DNA of 64,000 nt from Xylanibacter ruminicola (GCA_015060625.1 SUYC01000002.1:186001-250000); one strand, 5' to 3'; positions 16,617 to 24,991 are shown, counted from the first letter of the stretch. Notes: generated from the sequence alone by a model not told the origin. Made by a program: numbers and translations.

Positions 16617-18111
16617 CATTGACGAACTGGCTAATCGAATTCATGCCGATGTATTTGATGTGGCTAAGACAGGAATTCCTCTAGGTGTGTTTCCGAATGT
16701 CTTTCAGAAGATTGCCTTCGAGCTGGTGAACTACGAGAACTTCAATTTGGAGTACACGGTAGCCATTATGCTGTCAGCCTTTGCTACAGCTATTGGCAAC
16801 ACCTATCATGTGAGGATAAAGGGCAAGTGGGTAACCGCTTGCTTTCTCTACATGATATTGGTGGGCAGGCCTGGTCTTGGCAAGACTCCTCCTCTCGGCT
16901 TCCTCTATTTCCCTATCCGCGACTATGACCAGCGATTGCTCGAACAAGCACGTAAGGAGTATGAAGCCTATGCCCAACAACAGGCAGTCAAGAAAGACGG
17001 AGATGTGACGGAACTGATAGAGAAGCCTCGCCTTATGCAGACGGTTATATCTGATTTCACTCAGGAGGCTATGCTGAGCATCCACTATGATAATCCTCGT
17101 GGTATCGTTCTGCTGGTAGATGAGGTCGTATCACTATTCAACTCCGTCAAGAGATACAGCACGAAGAGCAATCTGATAGAAGATCTGCTCTCTGCCTATA
17201 GCGGACAGCAGTTGAAGGCTGTCCGTAAGTCTGAGGTGTTTCCTATCTGCATTCCTCACCCATGCATTAACTTGATCGGTGGCATCCAGACCAATCTCCT
17301 TGACGAGATCTTCCGAAAGGAATATGTAGCCAACGGACTCACAGACCGTTTCCTGTTTGTATTCCCCAAGAACAAGAAGATTCCCAAGTGGCAGATTGGC
17401 ATCGAACAGGAGAAACGCCCTGACACGATGAGCAAGTGGTCTTACTATATTAATAAAGTGTTGAATATTCCTTGTCCGCTGAGTGAGGACGGAATAACAC
17501 CCCAACCTATAGTATTGGATTTCTCTGAAGATGCCAGAACCTACTTCTATAATTGGAACAACAGCATCATTGATGAAGTAAATGGTATCGAGGATGACAA
17601 TGAGGTGGAGAGCCGGAAAGTAAAGCTCAACGGTAATGCTGCACGTCTGGCCTTGATCCTTCAGGTGATGCGATGGGCTGCAGGCGAATGTCAGATGGAC
17701 TGTATCGACATCACTTCCGTCAAAGGCGCAATCCAGTTGATAGAATACTTTGAGGACTCCTACAAGCGAGTAAATGCTCTCTCAGGGATGGACGAGCCCA
17801 ATAGGAACCAGGATCGTTGGCTGGCTATGGTTGGTGACACCTTCACTTCATCCGAGGCAGAGCAGGCTGGACAAAAGACTGGCGTATCACGTCGTACAGT
17901 GTTTTCTTCCCTTAAAAGACTATGCGAGACCACACCTCCTGTATTACAGAAGGTAAAACAAGGCGTTTACGAGAAGGTAGTGAAGCGTTGCACAACTGCA
18001 CTCTGCACTTCTGCACTCTCCGATAGTTCGGAAAATGGCGGTGAAGGGAAAGTGCAAAGTGCAGAAGTGCAAAGTGCAGACAGTGCACAGGAAGGAGGCG
18101 AGGATGAGTGA
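16606..18111 (+). CDS. DUF3987 P-loop ATPase of mobile elements
   Basis: The 501-residue protein has a Walker A-like GRPGLGKTP (residues 87-95) and a Walker B-like stretch 'IVLLVDEV' near residue 167. Together these fit the DUF3987 family, helicase-like replication or mobilization ATPases found beside HTH and primase-like genes in Bacteroides elements. A winged-helix-like segment appears at about 425-455 ('SSEAEQAGQKTGVSRRTVFS'). The last 40 residues are low complexity and are encoded by GTGCA-rich repeats that form a long inverted repeat (17996-18079). It overlaps the next gene by 8 bases. Confidence 0.8.
   Translation: MMIDIDELANRIHADVFDVAKTGIPLGVFPNVFQKIAFELVNYENFNLEYTVAIMLSAFATAIGNTYHVRIKGKWVTACFLYMILVGRPGLGKTPPLGFLYFPIRDYDQRLLEQARKEYEAYAQQQAVKKDGDVTELIEKPRLMQTVISDFTQEAMLSIHYDNPRGIVLLVDEVVSLFNSVKRYSTKSNLIEDLLSAYSGQQLKAVRKSEVFPICIPHPCINLIGGIQTNLLDEIFRKEYVANGLTDRFLFVFPKNKKIPKWQIGIEQEKRPDTMSKWSYYINKVLNIPCPLSEDGITPQPIVLDFSEDARTYFYNWNNSIIDEVNGIEDDNEVESRKVKLNGNAARLALILQVMRWAAGECQMDCIDITSVKGAIQLIEYFEDSYKRVNALSGMDEPNRNQDRWLAMVGDTFTSSEAEQAGQKTGVSRRTVFSSLKRLCETTPPVLQKVKQGVYEKVVKRCTTALCTSALSDSSENGGEGKVQSAEVQSADSAQEGGEDE
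17996..18079 (+). repeat. Long imperfect inverted repeat at DUF3987 3' end
   Basis: TGCACTTCTGCACT (18004-18017) is perfectly complementary to 18058-18071, and the stem extends a further 7 bp past one mismatch. In mRNA it gives a hairpin of about 22 bp with a 40-nt loop, ending 13 bases before the GGAGG of the next gene (18092-18099). Confidence 0.7.
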
Positions 18112-19168
18112 TTACAGATTCCATCTGGAGAAATATCGTCCTAACAGCAAGCTTACTTGTCCCCAGTGCAAGAAGCTACGTTGTCTCGTTCACTATGTCG
18201 ATGATCAGGGTATCATTAAGTTCCCAAACTATGTCGGCAGATGTGACCATGAGAACAGTTGCGGGTACCACTATACTCCCAAAGACTATTTTCATGATAA
18301 TCCTGATATGAAGCCCAAGGATTGGGACGACGACACTCCTATATATAATAAGGTGGGAACAACGAAAGGGAAAGAAGAGCCCAAGTCCGTTGAACCTTCT
18401 TTCATCCCTATGGTATTTGTCAGCAAAAGCCTGTCAGCATACAAGACAAAGAACCCTCTCTACCAATATCTCTGTGGTGTTATCGGCGAAGATGAGGTTA
18501 AGCGTATCTTCCGTTTGTATCTTGTCGGAACGGGGAACAAATGGGGAGGATGTACCGTCTTCTGGCAGATAGACGCCAATGGCAATGTGAGGGCAGGCAA
18601 ACTGATGGGCTATGACAGCAAGACTGGCCATCGGATAAAGGAACCCCAAAGTCTGGTCACTTGGGCGCACTCTGAATTGAAGATAGCGGATTTCCATCTG
18701 GTACAATGCCTATTTGGCGAGCACCTTCTTCATGAAAGGCCAACTGCACCCGTCGCTTTGGTGGAGAGTGAGAAGACCGCTCTTATCATGACTCACTTCA
18801 TGCCCGACCTTTTATGGTTGGCTACTGGAGGCAAGAACGGATGCTTCAATGAAAAGGCCGTTCAAGTCCTTCGCAACAGGGATGTGTTTCTTCTTCCCGA
18901 TCTTGGTGCCAAGGAGCAATGGCAGCAGAAGGCTGTCATGCTCCAGACGCTCTGCAAACGGGTTGTCGTATCTGACTGCATAGAGAAGATTGCAAACGGC
19001 GAGCAACGTGAACTGGGTCTTGATGTGGCAGACTTCTTCCTGATGAAGCCAACGGCTCATGAAATCCTGGCAGACATGATAAGACGAAATCCTGCTGTTG
19101 GACTATTGGTGGAGAAACTTGATTTGGAGGTCTGTAATGATGAGGAACCTCAGGATGGTGTGCCGTAA
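18104..19168 (+). CDS. Primase-like zinc-finger/TOPRIM-type protein (DUF6371-like)
   Basis: I chose the ATG at 18104 (354 residues), preceded by a strong GGAGG. The longer frame runs through the repeat-rich DNA upstream. The N terminus has a zinc-finger pattern Cys19-x2-Cys22, Cys27, Cys47 and Cys53 like DnaG-type primase fingers. A later segment, PVALVESEKTALI near residue 220 followed by 'VFLLPDLGAKEQW', looks like a TOPRIM fold with Glu and Asp metal ligands. This arrangement fits DUF6371 proteins of Bacteroides mobilizable elements. It probably primes or supports replication of the transferred strand. Confidence 0.7.
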   Translation: MSDYRFHLEKYRPNSKLTCPQCKKLRCLVHYVDDQGIIKFPNYVGRCDHENSCGYHYTPKDYFHDNPDMKPKDWDDDTPIYNKVGTTKGKEEPKSVEPSFIPMVFVSKSLSAYKTKNPLYQYLCGVIGEDEVKRIFRLYLVGTGNKWGGCTVFWQIDANGNVRAGKLMGYDSKTGHRIKEPQSLVTWAHSELKIADFHLVQCLFGEHLLHERPTAPVALVESEKTALIMTHFMPDLLWLATGGKNGCFNEKAVQVLRNRDVFLLPDLGAKEQWQQKAVMLQTLCKRVVVSDCIEKIANGEQRELGLDVADFFLMKPTAHEILADMIRRNPAVGLLVEKLDLEVCNDEEPQDGVP

Positions 19169-19186
19169 CGTGCGTGCAGGGAGATG

Positions 19187-19376
19187 AAGGGCTTGCCCTT
19201 GATATAGCCCACTATAACTACGAGCTTCGCTTTCGTAGTTGTGGGCTCTTCCGAGGGACTCAGGGCTTTGCCCTAAGAACCCACCAAGGGCTGCTCGCCC
19301 TATGGAACCTCGCAAGGGGGTGACCCTCCCCCTTGACCGCCCCGCTCAGTGGCATCTGCCCCTAAGAACCCTGAGC
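19187..19376. other. Candidate oriT: cluster of stem-loops upstream of relaxase
   Basis: The 311-base gap 19169-19479 has no gene but contains five hairpins. AAGGGC/GCCCTT is at 19187-19200. A 15-bp stem is at 19206-19247 (AGCCCAC and AACTACGA arms with a 3-base bulge). AGGGC/GCCCT occurs twice, at 19262-19274 and 19287-19301, and CAAGGGGG/CCCCCTTG is at 19313-19335. GCTCAG/CTGAGC (19344-19376) closes the region. Position immediately upstream of a MobV relaxase gene is where oriT usually lies. The nick site cannot be named from sequence alone. Confidence 0.6.
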
Positions 19377-19479
19377 AGGAAGTGACTCTCTCCCTGCACC
19401 CTCCAATCAGGATTAGTACCCCGATACCCCCTTAGGGATAATAGTACAATAGTATAAATCTATAAAATAGTAAACAGAT

Positions 19480-21279
19480 ATGGCTACAATAGCAAAAGCA
19501 TCTGAGCACATCAAGCCGTGCAACATTGCTCAGTGCGAACGACACAACAGACGCGATCCCGACTACATTGCATCGCTCAATCCGGCACGGCTATACATTC
19601 GTACCGACCTGACCCACAACAACGAGTGCTATATTGCGCCCTGCATGGAAAGTAGAACCCTGCCGCAACACTACGACTTTCTCAAAGCCTTAGTTAAGGA
19701 AAGGACTGGCAGGGCAATGCAAGAGAAGGACGTGGAGTATAAGGACAAGAATGGTAAGATACGTGTACGCAAGGGCAGTAGCCCTATTCGTGAGGGTGTA
19801 GTGAACATCAAGCCAGACACCACGATAGACGACCTGCTGCATTATGTCAATCGTGTACATGAGAAGTGGGGAATCACCGCCATTCAGATACACATGCACA
19901 GGGATGAAGGGCATTATGAGAACCCGGAGGACAAATCGACCTGGCAACCCAACCTCCACGCACACATCATCTGGGACTGGATAGACCATTCGACGGGCAA
20001 GTCCTTCAAACTGAATGCTGATGACATGTCGCAAATTCAGGATATGGTGGCTGAGACATTGGAAATGGAACGTGGCAAACGAAAGGCAGAGACGGGAGCT
20101 GCCCATCTGGAGCGTAACGAGTACATCCTGAAAGTACAGGAGGAAAAGAAAGAGAAGCTTCAGAAAGAAATTGATGCGGAGGAAGCGAAAGCCGCAAAGA
20201 TGGCGCAGGCCTCCCTGTTCGACAAGATGTTCAACGCAGGTCTTAGCCCGTCAGTAAGGAAAGCATTTGAAGAGAAGGATGCAGCGCATAAGGAAGAACT
20301 GCGCCAGGCAACAACGGCTGTCAACGAGGAAGGTCTGCCTTATATGTGGACCAGTGGTAGTAAGAAGGGCCAGAATCTTACATGGGAGGAATTAGCCAAG
20401 TGTCGTGAAAGAGAAAAGAAAGATGCTGCCATTAAAGCCGAGGCCGACAAGCAAGCAGCCGTTACCCGGGCAAAGGCCGATGCCAAGGCAGAGCATGATG
20501 TAGAGATGGCCAAGACGAGAGCGGAGTATGAGCTGCGTATTAAGAAAGAACGGCTCGCAGTCAAGGACGATGGTACACCTCTCTGCTGGAAGGGTGGCAA
20601 CAGGAACGGTCAGCAACTCACCAAGGATGAAGCGATAAAGTGGTTGGGTGGCCAGTTGAAGGTTTCTCAAACCGTGAACAGTGCACTTCTTGATAGGCTG
20701 AGAGTGTTGAGAGACCTCTTGTTCGCAACTTGTAGTATGAATTTCAAACGAGTTGTCGAGATTATCGCTGACCAGTGGAAAGCTGGCATGAAGCATTTTG
20801 CCAAAGGCATGAAAGACTTTATCTGGAGTGCCATCAGTGTTGAGAAAACCGAGGCAGGGCGCAAGTCTTATGTGGATGATGCCGTTCATTTTGCCAAGAT
20901 ACTCGCCAAGACTGATCCAGATTTGGAACTTGATGACAAAGCCTTGAAGCCTCTATACGATGACGCTCTGAAAATCGCTGATGGAACCTGGGAGTCATAC
21001 CATCAGAAGCGTGACCAGCTCTTTGACGCTGCCGTCATTGCTCTGGTAGAAATGGGCAATTGTCAAAATCAACGCCATCTGAACCAAAAACAGGCAAATA
21101 TAATTGAAGCATTCCTCGCCTTTGATGGCGGTGACAGGACACAATTATGTGAAGAAATCTGGAATGTCTCCAGTCCCAAGGTTAATTATTATTGGCGTGA
21201 CGGAACCTTTGATGCACTTGAAGAATTGCGCACAAAGGAACTAAATCATCGTACTTATGGTTATGGCCGTGGGCTATGA
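19480..21279 (+). CDS. mobV: MobV-family relaxase (Mob/Pre type)
   Basis: The 599-residue protein carries the Mob_Pre signature: an N-terminal ERHNRR motif, then HMHRDE (His138, His140, Asp142, Glu143) and PNLHAH (Asn158, His160, His162), the metal-binding histidine triad region of MobV relaxases. A coiled coil follows (about 200-390), interrupted by two related units, EGLPYMWTSGSKKGQNLTWEE-like at about 285 and DGTPLCWKGGNRNGQQLTKDE-like at about 365. The C-terminal domain (395-599) is not recognised. It should nick oriT and pilot the strand for transfer with a helper's secretion system. Confidence 0.9.
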   Translation: MATIAKASEHIKPCNIAQCERHNRRDPDYIASLNPARLYIRTDLTHNNECYIAPCMESRTLPQHYDFLKALVKERTGRAMQEKDVEYKDKNGKIRVRKGSSPIREGVVNIKPDTTIDDLLHYVNRVHEKWGITAIQIHMHRDEGHYENPEDKSTWQPNLHAHIIWDWIDHSTGKSFKLNADDMSQIQDMVAETLEMERGKRKAETGAAHLERNEYILKVQEEKKEKLQKEIDAEEAKAAKMAQASLFDKMFNAGLSPSVRKAFEEKDAAHKEELRQATTAVNEEGLPYMWTSGSKKGQNLTWEELAKCREREKKDAAIKAEADKQAAVTRAKADAKAEHDVEMAKTRAEYELRIKKERLAVKDDGTPLCWKGGNRNGQQLTKDEAIKWLGGQLKVSQTVNSALLDRLRVLRDLLFATCSMNFKRVVEIIADQWKAGMKHFAKGMKDFIWSAISVEKTEAGRKSYVDDAVHFAKILAKTDPDLELDDKALKPLYDDALKIADGTWESYHQKRDQLFDAAVIALVEMGNCQNQRHLNQKQANIIEAFLAFDGGDRTQLCEEIWNVSSPKVNYYWRDGTFDALEELRTKELNHRTYGYGRGL

Positions 21280-21291
21280 TTGAATAAAGAA

Positions 21292-21327
21292 ACTCCTGCA
21301 ACCAGTCATCTAGACTGGCGCAGGAGT
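21292..21327 (+). terminator. Strong hairpin after relaxase gene
   Basis: ACTCCTGC and CCAGTC (21292-21307) pair with GACTGG and GCAGGAGT (21313-21327). No T run follows, so it may be a Rho-assisted terminator or an mRNA-stabilising end. It also separates the convergent cargo unit. Confidence 0.6.
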
Positions 21328-21424
21328 CGTTAGAATATTCGAAGGCTTTTTCAGACGATCTTAAGGACACATTACTCGCCCTTGCCGTCCCACAAAGTTA
21401 CGCTATCCGATTGGTGCTGCCATT

Positions 21425-21550
21425 TTACTCTATCCAGTCGTCATAATCAGGTATTTCGTTGGGCGGCGTGCCACTTGCCTGAAGCAGGCATGTCCTATGT
21501 TGCAGCTCGACTACTCTCATTGAAGGTTTCTCGTATGCTCTCTTTTTCAT
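21425..21550 (-). CDS. Small peptide gene, 41 residues, downstream of cargo surface protein
   Basis: This gene starts 18 bases after the stop of the large cargo gene and has an excellent ribosome site (AAAGGAGGACACAGCA before the ATG at 21550). The peptide begins MKKRAYEKPSM, continues RVVELQHRTCLLQAS, then has a Gly-Thr-Pro-Pro turn and an acidic, aromatic end PDYDDWIE. From memory, Prevotella genomes contain many short proteins with the pattern MKKxYxxPxMxVVELxxxxxLLxxS and a variable acidic tail, often beside secreted proteins, with no known function. The Leu-Leu-x-Ala/Ser-Gly step resembles a leader/core boundary, but no processing gene is nearby. Confidence 0.7.
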   Translation of the reverse strand: MKKRAYEKPSMRVVELQHRTCLLQASGTPPNEIPDYDDWIE

Positions 21551-21568
21551 TGCTGTGTCCTCCTTTCG

Positions 21569-24500
21569 TTATTTGATTACAATCTTTTTACCATTATTGA
21601 TATAGATACCCTTGCTGCTGGGCTTGCCGCTCAGGCGTACACCGTCCAGCGTGTACCATGCCTCGCTGTCGAAGGTCACTTCGCCCGTCTTGGTGTCGAG
21701 GGTACCGATGGCGGTAGTCTCGCCGCTGGCCGAAATGAGTTTGACAGTGATGCGCTGTGGCAGTTCTACTTCGTTAGAGGCAGAGCGAGTCATTCTTCGG
21801 GCAGAGGCAGAATTAGGTTCCTGCTCTGAGTCCTCAGGCTTAACCCACTCTAAATAGCATGACGTAGGGCGAATCTTCGCGCCGCTCTTCACTCTCACGA
21901 AGTCGCCGGCCACGACGAGTTGTTCGTCCACCTCCTTGGTCGCTCCTGCGAAGCCGTACACCTTGCCGATTTCTTCGGAGTTCTCGCTGTCGCTCCAGTA
22001 GCGAGGCTGGTAGGTGCCTTTGAAATTCCATTTGTTCCACGAATATGTGCCATCGCTGCCGTCGTACTCAGTCTGCTTGTTACCGCGTTCGTAACCCTCA
22101 GTGAAGATATCGAAGCCTTGGTAGTAGTCGTCCCCATTAGTGAAGTAGAGGTATTTAGCGTCCTCACCAGGCATGAAGAGATACGGCGTGTTGGCCTTCA
22201 TCGTGGTCTCAGTCGTTTCGTTAGAGCCTTCCACGCCCACTTCCTTCATCACGGCAATCCACATGTTAAACGGCACTTCCTCAATGCCTGCGAACTCGTA
22301 GAACTTTCCCTCCGAAATGTTGTCATATTCACCCCGCCTGATATCGTTCTTCGTGAAGTCGAACGGCAGCATGATGGTCACGGCCTTGTCTCTGGTGAAC
22401 GGACGGTTGTAGCGCAGGTAATTTGTCCTCTGTTTCGTCTTGACATCCTTGATGCCGAGCGGCATGTCATCGTACTCGATGATATAGCTCTTCTCCCCGC
22501 TGTAGCTGTACGTCTCCACCAGGTCACCGTATGTCGGCGTATAGTACTTGCCGTCGAAGACCATGGTGTGACCATAGACCTTTAGGAAGCTGTGGTCGGT
22601 TGTCGGGTCGCCGAAGTGGGCGAAATTGTCGGGAGCGTCGGCCGATTCCACAGCGGGCGAGCCTTGCTTCAGACCGCGTGTGCCGACGTAGAAGCAGTTG
22701 GTCAATTTACCCTCGCCGTAGCCGTTGCTGCGGTGGAAGAAGGTGCTGTTCCTGTCGTTGTCATATCCCCACAGCAGTTCGCACTTGTTGCCATTGTTGT
22801 CGTACTGGCCGTGCAGGAAGAGGCAGTCAGTGAGGTCAACATACGCATACTGCGACATGGCACCGATGAATCCGCCGCAGCCATAAGTCTGGTTCCAGGT
22901 GTTCGAGTTGTAGATGAGTCCGTCATAGACGCAGCCCGTGATGTTGCAGTCCACGAGGTAGTTCGTATACTGTATGTAGCCCACGATACCACCGTGCCCT
23001 GCTTCACCGTTGATGGTGCTGCTGATTTGGGTGCTGACGCGACAGTTCTCAATGGTGAGATTACCGCTGGCAGAGCCTACCAGACCGCCCATGTTGTGCC
23101 AAATACCGCCTTCTATCAGTCCCGTTGCGTGCAGGTTACGGATGGTGGCACCGTTAGTGATGTGGAATGGGGCGCAATTCGGCATATCTGCAGTATAGTT
23201 GAAAGTCAGCGTATGGCCATCGCCGTCGAACATGCCTTTGAACGGATGGTCTGTGCTTCCTGCCATCGTTGTCACGGTGATGTTGTCACCCAGCATCACG
23301 GTCTTGCCACTGAAACCGTTCAAGTCGCCATCCACTTCCAAGCGCTGACAGAAGTAGTTCCAGCCCTCGGCAGTCTTGATGGTGTAGGTGTCGCCGCTCT
23401 GCGTGATGTTGTTTTCATTCAGCGGATACGTGAACGTAGCGCTGAGGTTCACGTCCTCGGCAGGCATGTTGAACGTGTAGGTGTTGCCGCTTTGCGTATA
23501 GGTGATGTTATTGCCCGACGTTGCGCCCGTCAGTGTCAGCCCTTCGATGGTCTCGTCCATCTTCTGCGTGTAGGTGATGGTCACTTCGTCGCCCTCCAAA
23601 GCCGAACTCTTGTTTAGTTTGAACTGTGAGTATTTGTTGTTGATGTTGAATCCTGCCATGATGCTGAAGTTTGTAGTCAGCACGTATGGATGTTCGTTGT
23701 CTTTGTTGATGATAATGGTGGCGGTAACGGTGTATGAGCCTATTTCGGATGGGGCCGTCCCAATACTTTCTGACGTAGCGTTGTTAGTGTAATTTAAAGT
23801 AGTGTTAATGTCGGTAATGCCCGTCTCTTCCAAGAAATCCGTAAGGTTAAGCGTGGCACTGTGTTTTAGCCCGTTGTATGAGGCATTATTGGCTGTGAGC
23901 GCCAGTGTGGACTTGCGACTCGTGCCGAGCGCGCAATTGTGATGCTGGCTGGTTTGGTTGCATGTAGCGGTCAGTGTGTTGCCGCTGGTGCTAAACGTAA
24001 ACGTGTGCCCAGGATCAGAAGTGTCCTCCACCTCAACATCATAGGTAATGACGATGGTGCCTTCCTTAAATATGAAGGATCCTGAAGGTTCTTCAACTTC
24101 GCTGGAAAACATTATTTTCAATGGATTTGATGCGCTGACAGCCAAATTGCCCTCAAAAGTTGCTGAATTTGAATAATCAAACGTGCCATTTGAAGGAAAA
24201 TCGTAGTCATTAGTGCTTCCGTGCAGATGCAGCAATGTTGAAGTATTGTTTTTATTTAGACCAACGTACATTTGCATGCCACTATCGTAGAACATGAAAT
24301 TAGTGAGTTCCACACTCTTAACAGTTCCTTCTAAATTAGGAAACTCAATAACTCCATTGCACTTAATTACATTGGTTCGAAAGCTTGCTGTCTTTTGTTT
24401 GGATCTCCATGTGATTTTATTGTTATCTGGATCATCGTTCGACCAGTTAAGCGTCTTTCCACTACTACTCACTAACGTCCAGTCGTCTTGCGCCGAAGTA

Positions 24501-24643
24501 TTACCCGACGCACCGCCGTCCATGTAGAACGTCACGGTTCTTGTTTCCGTTGCTGCCCACGCCCCTTGCGCCGCCACGAGCCAGAGGGCGAGGGTGAGGA
24601 TGAGATTGAATGATAGTTTTACTCTTGTTTTCATACTCCTCAT
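21569..24643 (-). CDS. Large secreted GLUG-motif surface protein, element cargo
   Basis: This 1024-residue protein (1021 from the ATG at 24634) has a signal peptide ending in GAWAA. The N-terminal third is beta-rich. A region at about 415-650 has GLUG-type units such as 'GMFDGDGHTLTFNY', 'GGLVGSASGNLTIENC' and 'GGIVGYIQYTN', suggesting a beta-helix or adhesin-like stalk. The C terminus has 'YTLDGVRLSGKPSSKGIYI' followed by NNGKKIVIK, the tail seen on many Prevotella exported proteins and resembling type IX or Por-type sorting domains. No catalytic motif is seen. It shares a minus-strand unit with the 41-residue peptide and is preceded by a structured leader. A role in surface attachment is a guess. 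Confidence 0.75.
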   Translation of the reverse strand: MRSMKTRVKLSFNLILTLALWLVAAQGAWAATETRTVTFYMDGGASGNTSAQDDWTLVSSSGKTLNWSNDDPDNNKITWRSKQKTASFRTNVIKCNGVIEFPNLEGTVKSVELTNFMFYDSGMQMYVGLNKNNTSTLLHLHGSTNDYDFPSNGTFDYSNSATFEGNLAVSASNPLKIMFSSEVEEPSGSFIFKEGTIVITYDVEVEDTSDPGHTFTFSTSGNTLTATCNQTSQHHNCALGTSRKSTLALTANNASYNGLKHSATLNLTDFLEETGITDINTTLNYTNNATSESIGTAPSEIGSYTVTATIIINKDNEHPYVLTTNFSIMAGFNINNKYSQFKLNKSSALEGDEVTITYTQKMDETIEGLTLTGATSGNNITYTQSGNTYTFNMPAEDVNLSATFTYPLNENNITQSGDTYTIKTAEGWNYFCQRLEVDGDLNGFSGKTVMLGDNITVTTMAGSTDHPFKGMFDGDGHTLTFNYTADMPNCAPFHITNGATIRNLHATGLIEGGIWHNMGGLVGSASGNLTIENCRVSTQISSTINGEAGHGGIVGYIQYTNYLVDCNITGCVYDGLIYNSNTWNQTYGCGGFIGAMSQYAYVDLTDCLFLHGQYDNNGNKCELLWGYDNDRNSTFFHRSNGYGEGKLTNCFYVGTRGLKQGSPAVESADAPDNFAHFGDPTTDHSFLKVYGHTMVFDGKYYTPTYGDLVETYSYSGEKSYIIEYDDMPLGIKDVKTKQRTNYLRYNRPFTRDKAVTIMLPFDFTKNDIRRGEYDNISEGKFYEFAGIEEVPFNMWIAVMKEVGVEGSNETTETTMKANTPYLFMPGEDAKYLYFTNGDDYYQGFDIFTEGYERGNKQTEYDGSDGTYSWNKWNFKGTYQPRYWSDSENSEEIGKVYGFAGATKEVDEQLVVAGDFVRVKSGAKIRPTSCYLEWVKPEDSEQEPNSASARRMTRSASNEVELPQRITVKLISASGETTAIGTLDTKTGEVTFDSEAWYTLDGVRLSGKPSSKGIYINNGKKIVIK

Positions 24644-24695
24644 TTTGTTTCTTTTTTAATTGTTCTTGTATTATGGTTACTTTATAATTCTCTCA

Positions 24696-24908
24696 TCAAA
24701 GTATGGTAGGGGGAAACACTATCGGTATGGGCATAAAGAAAGCGCAGACCCTGTCCCATATTCTCCGACAGGCCCGCGACGGCCCCAAATCAGCTATGGT
24801 GGAGTCTGCGCTGTGGTGCGCAGCTCCAATGCTGATTTGGTTTTGCTCGTAAAATCTCGTTAGAGGTCGCGGTTCGTCGGAGAAATTGAGCAACAAAAAA
24901 ATCTGCAT
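24696..24908 (-). other. Possible upstream open reading frame within cargo leader
   Basis: A 70-codon frame starts with an ATG at 24908, about 20 bases after the -7 element, and runs through the structured leader. It begins MQIFLLLNFSDEPRPLTRFY. The overlap with extensive base pairing makes it unclear whether it is translated. It could be a regulatory leader peptide or a chance frame. Confidence 0.25.
24742..24893 (-). ncRNA. Candidate structured RNA leader of the cargo gene
   Basis: Read on the minus strand, four nested helices occur. P1 is TTCTCCGAC/GTCGGAGAA (24884-24876 with 24769-24761). P2 is CCGCGAC/GTCGCGG (24872-24866 with 24780-24774). P3 is CCAAATCAGC/GCTGATTTGG (24840-24831 with 24794-24785). 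P4 is GGAG-CTGCGC/GCGCAG-A-CTCC (24827-24818 with 24811-24801). TTGCTC (24893-24888) can pair with GAGCAA (24848-24843) across P1 and P2 as a pseudoknot. The 3' strand of P4 can instead pair with GTCTGCGC at 24749-24742 over 8 bp. Together these suggest a regulatory or catalytic RNA. I cannot match it to a known family. Confidence 0.6.
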
Positions 24909-24927
24909 CCCTTTCGAAATGCGTTTG

Positions 24928-24935
24928 CAAAGTTA
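24928..24935 (-). promoter_or_regulatory. -7 element of cargo transcription unit
   Basis: TAACTTTGCA on the minus strand sits about 35 bases before the first helix of the structured leader and 285 bases before the coding start. A -33 TTTG is not clear. Surrounding bases resemble those of the tRNA-Met promoter at 25298. Confidence 0.45.
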
Positions 24936-24991
24936 CGAACTTTCTGCTAATTAAAACTCGTTTATTACTTTTTTTTGATGTTTTACCTTAT

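Noticed and set aside
19690..20106. 138-codon minus-strand frame inside relaxase gene
   Set aside because: Covers the conserved MobV catalytic motifs on the other strand; no independent evidence.
22592..23617. 341-codon plus-strand frame opposite the large surface protein
   Set aside because: It is antisense to a gene with clear signal peptide, GLUG motifs and sorting tail; the translation shows no recognisable domain and reflects codon bias of the real gene.
21569..24643. Large cargo protein as a conventional cell-wall hydrolase or protease
   Set aside because: No catalytic motif of any peptidase or glycosidase family is visible.
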